DNA from: Affinundibacterium flavidum
Lineage (GTDB): Bacteria > Pseudomonadota > Gammaproteobacteria > Burkholderiales > Burkholderiaceae_D
DNA length: 64,000 nt
Direction of reading: 5' to 3'
NCBI RefSeq assembly: GCF_014284175.1
Contig: NZ_JACOGA010000009.1
Coordinates: forward strand, 174,743-238,742
Positions within the stretch are counted from its first letter, which is position 1, and the number at the start of each line of letters is the position of its first letter. Below are positions 38,098-47,860 of this stretch, one piece after another. The notes beneath the pieces are model-generated. The model was not told the DNA's origin and made no database searches. It saw only the letters and a program-made list of their open reading frames with translations. Position numbers and translations under genes: made by a program.

Positions 38098-39780
38098 GTG
38101 ACAAGTAATATTTTTTTAGTAGGCTTGATGGGCTCTGGCAAGACAACTGTTGGCAGAGCCCTCGCGAAAAAGCTGAATAAGCGATTTGTTGATTCTGATC
38201 ACGAAATAGAGGCGCGTACCGGCGTCGCTATTTCGGTGATTTTCGAAATTGAAGGAGAAGCGAGTTTTCGTCAGCGTGAGGCCGATGTGATTCGCGATCT
38301 CTGTCAGCAAAAAGACATAGTCCTCGCTACTGGCGGTGGTGCTGTGCTCAATCCTCAAAGCCGACATTTGCTTCACGAGCATGGTACGGTAATCTATCTG
38401 AAAGCCAGCATCAGCAATATTCTGCATCGTACGCGGCATGATAAGAAACGTCCCTTATTGCGTACCGCTGATCCACGTAAGAAATTAGAAGAGCTGGAAA
38501 CACAGCGCGACCCTCTTTATCGCGAAGTAGCGCATGTCGTCATTGAGACAGGACAACCTCAGTTGCAGACCTTAGTGCAAACCATCGTAGAGAAGTTACC
38601 CGCTTCAACCAAACCCACCATGCAAACGGCGACGCAAGTCATCCAGACTTTATCTGCAGTAAATCAAACCAAAGTGATTATGGAACAGGAAATACATCAG
38701 GCGCGAACGCTACAAGTCGATTTAGGAGAGCGTGCTTATCCGATCACGATAGGTGAAGGTTTATTGTCGAATTCAACTTTATTACAGAGCCGGGTTAAAG
38801 GGCAGCGTGTGGTGATTGTGACCAATACAGTCGTCGCTCCTTTGTATCTAGAGTCATTGACGCAGCAATTGCTTCAATTGGGTAAGCAAGTGGAAGCAAT
38901 TGTTTTGCCCGATGGTGAAGAGTATAAAAATTGGGAAAGCCTGATGCAGGTTTTTGATGCTTTGCTAGCGAAAAAATGCGATCGCAAAACTACTCTGCTT
39001 GCCTTAGGTGGCGGTGTTATTGGCGATATGACTGGTTTTGCAGCATCAGCCTATATGCGTGGAATTCCTTTCGTGCAAATTCCTACAACGCTACTAGCTC
39101 AAGTGGATTCCTCTGTCGGCGGTAAGACAGGGATAAATCATCCATTGGGCAAGAATATGATAGGCGCGTTCTATCAACCCCAAGCGGTAATTGCAGATAT
39201 CAGTACTTTGAATACTTTACCTGATCGCGAATTGTCCGCAGGATTGGCTGAAGTCATTAAGCATGGCGCTATTATCGATTCAGGTTTTTTTACCTGGATA
39301 GAAAATAATATTGAAAAATTGCGTGCCAAAGATATGGATGCTTTGTCGTATGCAGTGTTGCGCTCCTGTGAAATCAAAGCCAATGTAGTTAAGCAAGATG
39401 AGCGCGAAGGTGGATTACGCGCGATTTTGAATTTTGGTCATACATTTGGTCACGCAATTGAATCTGGCCTGGGTTATGGAAATTGGCTGCATGGTGAAGC
39501 CGTTGGATGCGGTATGGTCATGGCTGCTGATTTATCGTATCGATTGGGCTATATTGATTTTGTAACCAAGACGCGCATTGTGCAATTGGTTGAAGCCGCA
39601 GGATTGCCGACGACGGCACCAGATTTGGGTGAACAGACTTGGTCGGAGCTAATGGAAGTTGATAAGAAAAATGAAGGCGGTCAAATCAAATTCATTTTGT
39701 TAAAACCTCTAGGAACCAGTGTGATTACCGAGGTGCCAAAAGACATGCTGCTGGCGACATTACGAGCCTGCATTCAATAG
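38098..39780 (+). CDS. aroKB: bifunctional shikimate kinase / 3-dehydroquinate synthase fusion
   Basis: 560 residues in one open frame. Residues 1-165 are shikimate kinase (AroK): Walker [10 protein letters not shown] at 9-17, the DSDHEIE shikimate-binding site and the ATGGGAV loop near 77-83, and RPLL in the lid. Residues 200-560 are 3-dehydroquinate synthase (AroB): [30 protein letters not shown], and metal ligands in GLAEVIKHG and [11 protein letters not shown] linker rich in Gln, Thr and Ala (166-199) joins them. The enzymes act at steps five and two of the shikimate pathway. The start is GTG at 38098 with a poor binding site; an in-frame stop lies just upstream. Elsewhere aroK and aroB are usually neighbouring separate genes. 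Confidence 0.92.
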   Translation: MTSNIFLVGLMGSGKTTVGRALAKKLNKRFVDSDHEIEARTGVAISVIFEIEGEASFRQREADVIRDLCQQKDIVLATGGGAVLNPQSRHLLHEHGTVIYLKASISNILHRTRHDKKRPLLRTADPRKKLEELETQRDPLYREVAHVVIETGQPQLQTLVQTIVEKLPASTKPTMQTATQVIQTLSAVNQTKVIMEQEIHQARTLQVDLGERAYPITIGEGLLSNSTLLQSRVKGQRVVIVTNTVVAPLYLESLTQQLLQLGKQVEAIVLPDGEEYKNWESLMQVFDALLAKKCDRKTTLLALGGGVIGDMTGFAASAYMRGIPFVQIPTTLLAQVDSSVGGKTGINHPLGKNMIGAFYQPQAVIADISTLNTLPDRELSAGLAEVIKHGAIIDSGFFTWIENNIEKLRAKDMDALSYAVLRSCEIKANVVKQDEREGGLRAILNFGHTFGHAIESGLGYGNWLHGEAVGCGMVMAADLSYRLGYIDFVTKTRIVQLVEAAGLPTTAPDLGEQTWSELMEVDKKNEGGQIKFILLKPLGTSVITEVPKDMLLATLRACIQ

Positions 39781-39833
39781 CGTATTCAATCGATTTATTC
39801 GGTAGAACCTACCTCCAAAAAGAGATAAAAATC

Positions 39834-40979
39834 ATGTTTTCCGATCATCAGCTTGCTCCTTATGCCGCACAATCAGCGCAATCTAAGGGGCGGCGATTTT
39901 CGGAGCCAGCGCCAAATTCACGCTCCGAATTTCAACGGGATCGTGATCGTATTATTCACAGCACCGCATTTCGACGGCTTGAATATAAGACTCAAGTCTT
40001 TGTCAATCACGAAGGCGACCTGTTCCGCACCCGTTTAACACATAGCATCGAAGTCGCCCAAATCGCCCGTTCAATTGCGCGTAATTTAAGTTTGAATGAA
40101 GACCTGGTCGAAGCGATTTCTTTGGCGCATGATCTTGGTCACACGCCATTTGGCCATGCCGGTCAGGATGCATTAAATGCTTGTATGAAGGATTACGGTG
40201 GATTTGAACATAATCTCCAAAGTCTGCGGGTCGTTGATGTGTTGGAAGAACGCTATGCCAGCTTTGAGGGCTTGAATTTAACTTTCGAAGCACGTGAAGG
40301 CATATTAAAGCATTGTTCGCTGAATAACGCTAAGCAATTGGGTGAGCTGGGTTTGCGTTTTATCGACAAAACTCAACCAAGTCTGGAAGCGCAATTAACC
40401 AATCTGGCGGACGAAATCGCGTATAACAATCATGACATTGACGACGGCTTGCGCTCAGGATTGATAACGGAATCTCAATTGATGGAAGTTGATTGCTATG
40501 CTCGTTTTAGACGTGAGGTTGACTCAACTTATCCGGGAATTTCGGGGCGACGCGCGATTTCTGAAACAATACGGCGTATGATCAATCTATTGATTATGGA
40601 TCTGATCAGCACTTCTGAAAAAAGGATTGCTGACTGCAAGCCGCAGTCGATAGCGGACGTTCGCTCTATGCCTGCGATGATCGCTTTTTCCGATGGCATG
40701 TATCAAGAAGCGAAAGCACTCAAATCGTTTTTGTACGAGCATTTATATCGACATTATCTGGTTAATCGTATGAGCAACAAGGCGAAAAATACGGTTCGTG
40801 AATTATTCACCTTGATGATGGCCGAGCCTAGTTTAGTACCACCAGATTATCGTGTTGCAAGACAAGATGATCAGACACAGTTGTTGCAAGCGCGACGCAT
40901 CGCCGATTACATTGCAGGTATGACGGATCGCTTTGCCATTCGTGAACATCGACGTTTGTATTTGATAGAAGAAGTTTGA
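39834..40979 (+). CDS. dgt: deoxyguanosinetriphosphate triphosphohydrolase-like protein
   Basis: 381 residues. An HD-domain enzyme that cleaves dNTPs to nucleoside and triphosphate. Metal ligands are in [19 protein letters not shown] and [19 protein letters not shown], with a further Asp in [16 protein letters not shown]. The N-terminal [24 protein letters not shown] is typical of the short dgt subfamily. It lies after aroKB, a usual betaproteobacterial order. Substrate preference cannot be read from sequence. Confidence 0.92.
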   Translation: MFSDHQLAPYAAQSAQSKGRRFSEPAPNSRSEFQRDRDRIIHSTAFRRLEYKTQVFVNHEGDLFRTRLTHSIEVAQIARSIARNLSLNEDLVEAISLAHDLGHTPFGHAGQDALNACMKDYGGFEHNLQSLRVVDVLEERYASFEGLNLTFEAREGILKHCSLNNAKQLGELGLRFIDKTQPSLEAQLTNLADEIAYNNHDIDDGLRSGLITESQLMEVDCYARFRREVDSTYPGISGRRAISETIRRMINLLIMDLISTSEKRIADCKPQSIADVRSMPAMIAFSDGMYQEAKALKSFLYEHLYRHYLVNRMSNKAKNTVRELFTLMMAEPSLVPPDYRVARQDDQTQLLQARRIADYIAGMTDRFAIREHRRLYLIEEV

Positions 40980-41008
40980 CCATTCATTCAATTTGAAAAG
41001 GAAATGTT

Positions 41009-41755
41009 ATGCGTGCTTCGCTCTTAGCCTTATCTTCAACGATATCTTCATCTTCAACTTCCTCCATAATTTCCCTTCAAACTGTCTCCGTTATTTTGTC
41101 CTCGCTGCTGTTAAGTTTTTCAGCCGGCGCAGCAGATTTGAGTCAATTGAGTAATAAAGACGCAAACAGCGGGCTTAAGGCAGCACTGGAGCAAGGCGCA
41201 AATGCGGCGCTCGGCAAGTTAGGGGCAACTGATGGATTTTTGGGGAATGACAAAGTAAAAATTCCTTTGCCATCAATTCTGGAAAAAGCGAAACCCTTGT
41301 TGAAATTGAGTGGACAAAGTAAGCAGCTCGACGAATTGGTGATTGCCATGAATCGCGCGGCAGAGTCTGCAGTGCCAATGGCAAAACCTTTATTACTCGA
41401 CGCGATTAAAGGTATGTCAGTAACCGATGCAAAAAACATTTTGACTGGCGGTGACACTTCCGTAACAGACTTTTTTCGACAAAAAACGTCGACCGCATTA
41501 GGTACAAAATTCTCCCCGATAGTCAAAGGTGTCACGGATAAAGTGGGATTAGCGACCAAGTACAATGCCGTAATGGGCAAGGCGCAAAAAATGGGAGCTG
41601 TACCTGAGAACGAAGCGACGGTCGAGTCCTATGTCTCGGGGCGCGCTGTAGATGCTCTGTACACGATGATTGCAGAAGAAGAGAAAAAAATCCGCCAAGA
41701 TCCGATAGGAACTGGCAGTAAAATTATTGGTAAAGTCTTTGGGTTGCTGAAATAA
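41009..41755 (+). CDS. DUF4197 family exported protein
   Basis: 248 residues. N-terminal export signal with an unusual serine-rich stretch (SSTISSSSTSSIIS), probably cleaved after FSAGAA near residue 34. The rest is helical and matches the DUF4197 type: ALEQGANAALGKLGATDGFLGNDKVKIPLP and GDTSVTDFFRQKTSTALGTKF. The role is unknown; members are predicted periplasmic. AAAAGGAAATGTT provides a good binding site. It is the last gene of the + strand run that starts at pilM. Confidence 0.8.
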   Translation: MRASLLALSSTISSSSTSSIISLQTVSVILSSLLLSFSAGAADLSQLSNKDANSGLKAALEQGANAALGKLGATDGFLGNDKVKIPLPSILEKAKPLLKLSGQSKQLDELVIAMNRAAESAVPMAKPLLLDAIKGMSVTDAKNILTGGDTSVTDFFRQKTSTALGTKFSPIVKGVTDKVGLATKYNAVMGKAQKMGAVPENEATVESYVSGRAVDALYTMIAEEEKKIRQDPIGTGSKIIGKVFGLLK

Positions 41756-41819
41756 GTAACTGCTACACAGAATCGATTTAGGTCAGCGAGCCTGCACACA
41801 AATTTTGCGTGCAGGCTGA

Positions 41820-41850
41820 AAAAAATAGCACGGATCACCGTGTTTTATTT
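41820..41850. terminator. bidirectional terminator after the DUF4197 gene
   Basis: CACGG and CCGTG pair around ATCA (41829-41842). TTTTATTT follows on the + strand and a T-run follows on the - strand. A second hairpin (AGCCTGCAC / GTGCAGGCT, 41789-41817) lies just before it. It serves the converging DUF4197 and hydrolase genes. Confidence 0.7.
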
Positions 41851-41883
41851 GTCGATTGATTGTGTCTCGGCATTTAAAAATGT

Positions 41884-42975
41884 CTAGTTCAAATGCGCCA
41901 AAGGATGTGCATAGGCTGGCCAAACTTCATCAAAAAAACTTTGCACCAAGGTCGTGTCCACATCCGCAATGCTAGGTGGTGACCAGCGTGGCAAATTGTC
42001 TTTATCTACCACCAAAGCACGTACGCCCTCCAATACTTCACCATGCTTAAAACAATGGCGAACCATGGTGCGCTCTACACGCAAACATTCGGCAACGGTC
42101 ATTTGCTGACAACGACGTAGTTGTTCCAAGGTGACCGCCATCATCAGTGGTGAACGCTTAGCCATCGTTGCTAAGCTTGTGCTCGCAAATGTGGAGTCGT
42201 CCGTGTGCAAGCTTGCATCAATCGCAGCAAGTTCATTTGCACTGAAATGCTGATCAATCGCCGATCTGTGCGTCGCTAATTGACAGTCTTCAATTACTAA
42301 TTGCTGCGCAAATTGTGTAGCGAATTCACGAATAGCTTGGCGTACATCGGCCACTGTCGAACTCTCAAGTAACTGCATTAAATCAGGTATTGCTGCGCTC
42401 GGGATATACACGTCAGCCAAGTTCGCGTAGATTGCATCGACTGCTTGTATGATTTCTCCGGTCAGACCCAAATAGGTTCCGATTTCTCCTGGTGTTTGAT
42501 TCAAAAAATATCCACCGCCCACGTCAGGAAATAGGCCAATATTTACTTCCGGCATCGCCATCTTGGTGCGCTCAGTTACTATCCTCAATCGACTTGATAC
42601 ACCTGATTGCGCAATCCCCATGCCGCCACCCATAACAACGCCGTGCATCAAAGCAATATAAGGTTTTGGATAGAAATGGATTAAGTGATTGAGTGCATAT
42701 TCCTCGGTAAAAAAATCTTCCAATAAGGCGCTATCTTGCATCGGCGTTTGTGTGCCAACATCGTAGAAAAAGCGAATGTCGCCGCCAGCACAAAAGGCTT
42801 TCTCGCTGCTACTGTGTATGAACACGGCACGCACATTTTGGTCGTCGCGCCATGCTAGCAGGCTGGCCGTGATTGCACGCACCATTTCCAGTGATAAAGA
42901 ATTGAGTGCTTTCGGTCTGTCTAAAGTAATGAAGCCGATGTGATTTTTGATTTCGGTGATGACGTAGGAGCTCAT
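41884..42975 (-). CDS. 3-hydroxyisobutyryl-CoA hydrolase-like crotonase
   Basis: 363 residues from the ATG at 42975. The longer frame to 43077 includes the hpf terminator and is not credible. A crotonase-fold protein: the oxyanion-hole segment is EKAFCAGGDIRFFYDVG, and EVNIGLFPDVGGGYFLNQ is the signature that separates hydroxyisobutyryl-CoA hydrolases from enoyl-CoA hydratases. It would act in valine breakdown, cleaving 3-hydroxyisobutyryl-CoA. The exact substrate is inferred. It is followed by a terminator and stands alone. Confidence 0.88.
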   Translation of the reverse strand: MSSYVITEIKNHIGFITLDRPKALNSLSLEMVRAITASLLAWRDDQNVRAVFIHSSSEKAFCAGGDIRFFYDVGTQTPMQDSALLEDFFTEEYALNHLIHFYPKPYIALMHGVVMGGGMGIAQSGVSSRLRIVTERTKMAMPEVNIGLFPDVGGGYFLNQTPGEIGTYLGLTGEIIQAVDAIYANLADVYIPSAAIPDLMQLLESSTVADVRQAIREFATQFAQQLVIEDCQLATHRSAIDQHFSANELAAIDASLHTDDSTFASTSLATMAKRSPLMMAVTLEQLRRCQQMTVAECLRVERTMVRHCFKHGEVLEGVRALVVDKDNLPRWSPPSIADVDTTLVQSFFDEVWPAYAHPLAHLN

Positions 42976-43041
42976 GTGTTTTTCAGAGAAATTGTTATAC
43001 GCAGATTTTAACTCAGTGCTGTAGATAGCAGAAGCGGCAAT

Positions 43042-43066
43042 AAAAAAGGACGCTAAAAAGCGTCCT
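43042..43066 (-). terminator. intrinsic terminator after hpf
   Basis: Read on the - strand: AGGACGC and GCGTCCT form a perfect 7-bp stem with the loop TTTTTA, followed by TTTTTATT. It ends the rpoN-hpf transcript. Confidence 0.8.
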
Positions 43067-43127
43067 CGGGTCATCACTTGTAGTGAATCAAAACTTTAAT
43101 CAGAATGGCGAATTAGAAATTCAATGA

Positions 43128-43481
43128 TTAATCAGTTTGTGTTGAAGCTGGGTCAGGAATATATTTAATTGCATCGTGTTGATGTTCTTGAATTTTGTCC
43201 TTATGTTTGATTACTTGACGATCGAGTTTGTCGATCAATGCATCAATGGCAGCATATAAATCATGTGCCAGACTTTCAACGTGGATGTCTTTCCCACTCA
43301 GATGTAAATTAATGTCCGCTTTGTGACGTTTTTCCTTTTCTCGGAGCTTATCAACCGTCAAGATAACGGCGATATCAATGACTTGATCGAAGTGTCGTCT
43401 TACCCGCTCTAGCTTGCTTTGTACATATTCACGAATTGCAGGAGTTACTTCGACGTGGTGTCCACTGATGGTGAGATTCAT
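43128..43481 (-). CDS. hpf: ribosome hibernation promoting factor
   Basis: 117 residues, short HPF type. Starts [30 protein letters not shown]; the conserved [35 protein letters not shown] segment binds the decoding region of resting ribosomes. An ATAGGAGC site precedes the ATG. It follows rpoN as in most proteobacteria, but with a 258-bp spacer in which I see no gene. Confidence 0.93.
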   Translation of the reverse strand: MNLTISGHHVEVTPAIREYVQSKLERVRRHFDQVIDIAVILTVDKLREKEKRHKADINLHLSGKDIHVESLAHDLYAAIDALIDKLDRQVIKHKDKIQEHQHDAIKYIPDPASTQTD

Positions 43482-43739
43482 ACTGCGCTCCTATGGTGAT
43501 ATTGCTTTTATTTGCTATCTAAATTTAGAAAAATTTGCTAAAACTAAGCAGATGTTTATTTTTGCGAAATTTGCTGTGTTTGCTGCACCTGAATACAGCT
43601 TCACTTCTCAACGCAAACTTAATACCTTCACTAAGCTTTATCAGAGTTTTTCAAACTCGCTACTACAATCGCTCATTGGTAGAACTTGGTTTTGAGCTAA
43701 ATCATATATAACGTTAGAAAGCAATAATTCAAGAACTGT

Positions 43740-45230
43740 TTAAAAAGATTTTCGTAGACTAACTGGAGGAATTTTCAGAGCTTCGCGATATTTGGCAACT
43801 GTGCGCCGCGCGATGACCATGCCTTGTTCTCCCAATATGTCGGCGATCTTGCTATCCGAGAGAGGTTTCTTCTGGTCTTCTTCTCCTATTAATTGTTTGA
43901 TTAGCGCCCGTATCGCTGTGGAAGATGCTTCACCACCTGTTTCCGTTGCGACGTGACTGCCAAAAAAATATTTCAACTCAAACATGCCGTGTGGTGTCAG
44001 CATAAACTTTTGAGTTGTTACACGTGAAATAGTGCTCTCGTGTAATCCTAGTGTATCAGCTATTTCGCGCAAAACAAGGGGTCTCATCGCGACGGCACCA
44101 TGCGTGAAAAAATTATATTGTCTTTCCACTATGGCTTGTGCAACGCGCAATATTGTATCGAAGCGTTGTCGCATGTTTTTGATCAGCCAACGTGCTTCTT
44201 GCAATTGCGGGTTGAGGCTGGCGTCGCCACGTTGTTGCTTCATTAAGTTGGCATACATCTGATTGATACGTAAACGCGGCATGACATCGCGGTTGAGCAT
44301 CACTTGCCAATCGTCACCAATTTTCTTCACCACGACATCGGGCACCACATAATCAGATTTTGCTGCGGCAAACGCCAAACCAGGCTTAGGATTGCATTGA
44401 CGAATCACGACTTGTGCTTCGCGCAGGTCTTCGTCGTCGCAATGCAGAAATTTGCGCAATTTCGTGAAATCTCGTTGCGCGAATAGCGCTAAGTGTTCCT
44501 GCACAATTTGTAGTGCCAGGCGCCGTGTTACAAAGGGAATCTTTGGAAAACGTCTTATTTGAATCGCCAGACATTCGGCCGTCGTGCGCGCGCCTACACC
44601 TTCCGGTTCAAAGCTTTGCAACATATTTAAAGCAAATTGCAGTTCTTCTAGTTCTACACACAAATCGATAGGCAAACTGGCATGGATATCTTCTAAGGAT
44701 TCACACAGATATCCATTTTCATCTATGGCATCGATCACTAGTTCAATCAGAGCGCGATCACGTGGCTCACGAATAGAAATGCGCATCTGCTCAAGCAAAT
44801 GGTCGCGCAAAGTGGTTTGCGCCGCTTCTAATTGTGGTCGGCCATCTTCCTCATCATTATTCTTAGAACCCGATGCTGGTGCTTCGTCAAAACTCCAGTC
44901 ATCACTACTGGCCGGCGCTTCTGCCTCAGCGGAAGTTTCGGCGGCATCTGCGCTGGCTGAGATTTCTGTTGTTTCAGAAGGCGTATTTTCTACTGCTTTG
45001 AATTCAGTTTCACTTTGATTTGTTGCATTATTCAGCGAGCCGTCCGCGAGCAAACGCACTGCATTGTCCAGGGCGTCATCGACCCGTTCCAGCATGGGGT
45101 TTTCTATCAACAAAACTTCAAGTTCTTGATGTAACTCTAAGGTGGATAATTGGAGTAAGCGTATCGACTGTTGCAACTGCGGGGTTAGCGCAAGATGTTG
45201 CGAAGTACGTAGCTGTAGGCTTTGCTTCAT
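43740..45230 (-). CDS. rpoN: RNA polymerase sigma-54 factor
   Basis: 496 residues. Region I is the Gln/Leu-rich activator-interacting domain (QLRTSQHLALTPQLQQSIRLLQLS). Region II, about residues 60-150, is acidic. The core-binding domain and helix-turn-helix follow (LREIADTLGLHESTISRVT), and the RpoN box ARRTVAKYREAL near the C-terminus reads the -24 element. Sigma-54 directs activator-dependent promoters, often pilus, flagella and nitrogen genes. It sits between lptB and hpf. Confidence 0.96.
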   Translation of the reverse strand: MKQSLQLRTSQHLALTPQLQQSIRLLQLSTLELHQELEVLLIENPMLERVDDALDNAVRLLADGSLNNATNQSETEFKAVENTPSETTEISASADAAETSAEAEAPASSDDWSFDEAPASGSKNNDEEDGRPQLEAAQTTLRDHLLEQMRISIREPRDRALIELVIDAIDENGYLCESLEDIHASLPIDLCVELEELQFALNMLQSFEPEGVGARTTAECLAIQIRRFPKIPFVTRRLALQIVQEHLALFAQRDFTKLRKFLHCDDEDLREAQVVIRQCNPKPGLAFAAAKSDYVVPDVVVKKIGDDWQVMLNRDVMPRLRINQMYANLMKQQRGDASLNPQLQEARWLIKNMRQRFDTILRVAQAIVERQYNFFTHGAVAMRPLVLREIADTLGLHESTISRVTTQKFMLTPHGMFELKYFFGSHVATETGGEASSTAIRALIKQLIGEEDQKKPLSDSKIADILGEQGMVIARRTVAKYREALKIPPVSLRKSF

Positions 45231-45246
45231 GGCGTCTTCGTGTTCT

Positions 45247-45990
45247 TTACATGCGGAAATGTTCGCCCAAGTAGACGCGTCTTACCGTCTCATTGGTGAT
45301 GATTTCGTCGGGACGTCCACTTGCTAACACGGATCCTTGATTGATGATGTAAGCGTGATCGCAGATGCCTAAAGTTTCGCGCACATTGTGATCCGTAATC
45401 AGAACGCCGATGTCGCGCTCCTTCAGGAAGCGCACAATGCGTTGAATTTCGATGACGGCAATCGGATCAACACCCGCAAAAGGTTCGTCTAACAGTACGA
45501 AGCGTGGATTGGTGGCTAATGCGCGGGCGATTTCAACCCGACGTCGTTCACCGCCAGATAAAGCGCGTGCAGGGTTCTCACGTAATCCATCAATTTGCAA
45601 CTCTTCTAATAAGGTATTGAGGCGTTGATCAATCTCAATCTTTGATAAAGGCTGACCAGCTTCATTACGTTGCAATTCGAGTACCGCTCTGACATTGTCT
45701 TCGACTGACAATTTGCGGAAAACGGATGCTTCTTGTGGCAGGTAAGAGAGCCCTAAACGAGCGCGCTGATGGATAGGAAAGTTGGAAATATCCACACCAT
45801 CCACATCGATTTTGCCAGCGTCAGACGGCACTAAGCCCACGATCATATAGAACGATGTGGTCTTGCCGGCACCATTCGGACCAAGCAAGCCGACGACTTC
45901 ACCGCTTTTGACTTGCAAAGAGACATCGTGCACTACCTGGCGCATGCCATAGCGTTTTTGCAGTCCTTGGATTACTAATGTACTGGTCAT
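45247..45990 (-). CDS. lptB: LPS export ABC transporter ATP-binding protein LptB
   Basis: 247 residues. Walker [10 protein letters not shown] at 37-45, Q-loop in [15 protein letters not shown], signature LSGGERRR, Walker [14 protein letters not shown] and the switch histidine in LITDHNVRE. It powers LptFG to pull LPS from the inner membrane toward LptC and LptA. rpoN follows 16 bp later on the same strand. Confidence 0.96.
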   Translation of the reverse strand: MTSTLVIQGLQKRYGMRQVVHDVSLQVKSGEVVGLLGPNGAGKTTSFYMIVGLVPSDAGKIDVDGVDISNFPIHQRARLGLSYLPQEASVFRKLSVEDNVRAVLELQRNEAGQPLSKIEIDQRLNTLLEELQIDGLRENPARALSGGERRRVEIARALATNPRFVLLDEPFAGVDPIAVIEIQRIVRFLKERDIGVLITDHNVRETLGICDHAYIINQGSVLASGRPDEIITNETVRRVYLGEHFRM

Positions 45991-46000
45991 ATTGGTCTGC

Positions 46001-46621
46001 TTATTTGTCTTGTTTTTTTTCTTTAGGTTCAGACGTAATTGTCACGCGGCCGCCACCCGGAATCCGCTTACCGGTTGAGGAATTTGTCGCCTCAAAAACA
46101 TCGTTGATGCTGTCATAAGAGAAAAATTCTGCCGCTTGTTCTTGCGTTACTTTTTGCTGATTCAAATAACGTACTTTGGCATTGGCGAGGAATTTTACGA
46201 CCTCGGTTTTCTTATCGTATTCGACGCGATCCGCATAACCTTCTATCCACAAATCAGCACCGCCATCGCGTTTTTGACGAAAGAAAACTTGGCGTCCTGA
46301 ACCGCCGGTTAAGGTCACGCTACCGCCTCCATCAGGGGTTTCTTTGTCGATTGCTGCTTCCGCTTTGATTTGCAAAGTACCACGTGTGACTTCGACATTG
46401 CCCTTCAATACTTTGGTATCGGTTTTGCCGTCGTAAGAACTATATTCCGCATCAACCTTAGTCTTCTTTTGGCTATCGGCTTTTTCCGCATACACATTCA
46501 GTGACAACAAGCAGATGCCAGCGCAAATAGCACGTGCCGCAAATGTAAATGTGGATGTCGATGTGGACGTGATTTTGGATTCGCCCAGAGTTTGTTTATG
46601 ATCGAAATAATTCATGGTCAT
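46001..46621 (-). CDS. lptA: LPS transport periplasmic protein LptA
   Basis: 206 residues. The hydrophobic signal core ([14 protein letters not shown]) is preceded by a long n-region that holds a repeated Thr-Ser run from an ATGTNN hexamer repeat. The OstA/LptA beta-jellyroll follows ([41 protein letters not shown]). LptA forms the periplasmic bridge for LPS. Its start overlaps the lptC stop; the Met at residue 3 is an equal alternative. Confidence 0.92.
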   Translation of the reverse strand: MTMNYFDHKQTLGESKITSTSTSTFTFAARAICAGICLLSLNVYAEKADSQKKTKVDAEYSSYDGKTDTKVLKGNVEVTRGTLQIKAEAAIDKETPDGGGSVTLTGGSGRQVFFRQKRDGGADLWIEGYADRVEYDKKTEVVKFLANAKVRYLNQQKVTQEQAAEFFSYDSINDVFEATNSSTGKRIPGGGRVTITSEPKEKKQDK

Positions 46622-47280
46622 TATGCTTTTTTCTTGGTCGGAGAGGCTGGTTTCTTCTCATGTTGCACAGGTGGTTTTTCCATCACCATATGCACCTTAC
46701 TTAATAACTCAATTTTTTGCTGTGCGTTGTCAGCACGCATTCCGGTTGCGGTAATTTCAGAGTAATTCGTATTCATCTTTACCTCTTTATCCGTGCGCAT
46801 TTTTTCGCTGTCAGGATAGAGGATAAGGAAAGAGGTTTGCAGGCGAATATTGCTGTGGCCATCTTTACCCACACGTTCAAACACCACTTTATCTACGAGA
46901 TGAATCTGATCCTCGGGTTTGCTTTGCGATTTTTCTTGTACTTTCTGTTTAACAATGGCACGTTCCGCGCTCATCGTCATAGGCATTTTTTCCTGATCAA
47001 TCCCGACGATTCTCGGTTGTATGATTTCAAATTCATCTTCTTTGGGAAAATGAATTAACTTATCGCCCGTGACGCGGTAGTTCGTTTTTTGTGAATGTGA
47101 TAAACGGACAAAATTAAAATGCTCAACGAAATAATCTGGTTCGCTGCGATCTTTGGTACTGGACAATGCATCCTCGCTTTGACGGCGCATGACTTCATAG
47201 ACCCAAAAGCTGCCCAGCATGATCAAGCCCAATAAGGCGACGCCTAGCCAGACTCGGATACGATCAGCGGTCATCGTCAC
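46621..47280 (-). CDS. lptC: LPS export protein LptC
   Basis: 219 residues. One N-terminal membrane anchor (RVWLGVALLGLIMLGSFWVYEV) and a periplasmic LptC fold (KTNYRVTGDKLIHFPKEDEFEIIQP). It receives LPS from LptB2FG and hands it to LptA. The tail is Lys/Pro-rich. It overlaps kdsC by 17 bases. The Met at residue 3 may be the true start. Confidence 0.9.
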   Translation of the reverse strand: MTMTADRIRVWLGVALLGLIMLGSFWVYEVMRRQSEDALSSTKDRSEPDYFVEHFNFVRLSHSQKTNYRVTGDKLIHFPKEDEFEIIQPRIVGIDQEKMPMTMSAERAIVKQKVQEKSQSKPEDQIHLVDKVVFERVGKDGHSNIRLQTSFLILYPDSEKMRTDKEVKMNTNYSEITATGMRADNAQQKIELLSKVHMVMEKPPVQHEKKPASPTKKKA

Positions 47281-47860
47281 TCACATCCAAAAAAGTGGCT
47301 AAAGCCGCAGTATATTTACCCTGTGCCTGCAAAATAAAATCACACACTTCGCGCGCCGCTCCACGGCCCCCGCTTGCATGAGTGACGTAGCAAACGCGAC
47401 TGCGCACTTCCGCATGTCCGTTCGGTACACTGGCTGAAAATCCTACGCGCAATAGTATTGGTAAGTCGATCACATCGTCACCGATAAATCCGCAAGCGGC
47501 ATGTGGAATATTTAACTCTTTGGTCAGTGCGAGGAAGGCGGATTTTTTATCATGTATGCCTTGCATCACATGACTAATTCCAAGATCACTAGCACGTTTG
47601 CTCACGATCGCAGATTGTCTTGCGCTGATAATCGCCGTCGCAATGCCAGCACCTTGTAACAGCTTGATGCCCTGACCATCGAGGACATTGAAAGTCTTCA
47701 TCATTTCGCCATCCGGGCCAAAGTGAAGACTGCCATCGGTCAAAATACCGTCGACATCAAAAATCATCAGGCGCACTTGCGCTGCGTGCTTATTTGCGTT
47801 TTGTGTTGCGTTTTGCTGTGCATCATTCACTACATTGTCGGAGGAAAGCGCACTCATCAA
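47264..47860 (-). CDS. kdsC: 3-deoxy-D-manno-octulosonate 8-phosphate phosphatase
   Basis: 198 residues. A HAD-family enzyme that removes phosphate from KDO-8-P in LPS core synthesis. The catalytic motif is LMIFDVDGILTDG with Asp35 and Asp37; GIHDKKSAFLAL and GDDVIDLPILLRVG supply the lysine and metal aspartates. The first 28 residues are a Gln/Asn/Ala-rich non-conserved lead. It overlaps kdsD by four bases. Confidence 0.94.
   Translation of the reverse strand: MMSALSSDNVVNDAQQNATQNANKHAAQVRLMIFDVDGILTDGSLHFGPDGEMMKTFNVLDGQGIKLLQGAGIATAIISARQSAIVSKRASDLGISHVMQGIHDKKSAFLALTKELNIPHAACGFIGDDVIDLPILLRVGFSASVPNGHAEVRSRVCYVTHASGGRGAAREVCDFILQAQGKYTAALATFLDVSDDDR

Noticed and set aside
42976..43077. 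N-terminal extension of the hydrolase-like crotonase
   Set aside because: The extension would run through the hpf terminator, and the conserved crotonase start is at 42975.
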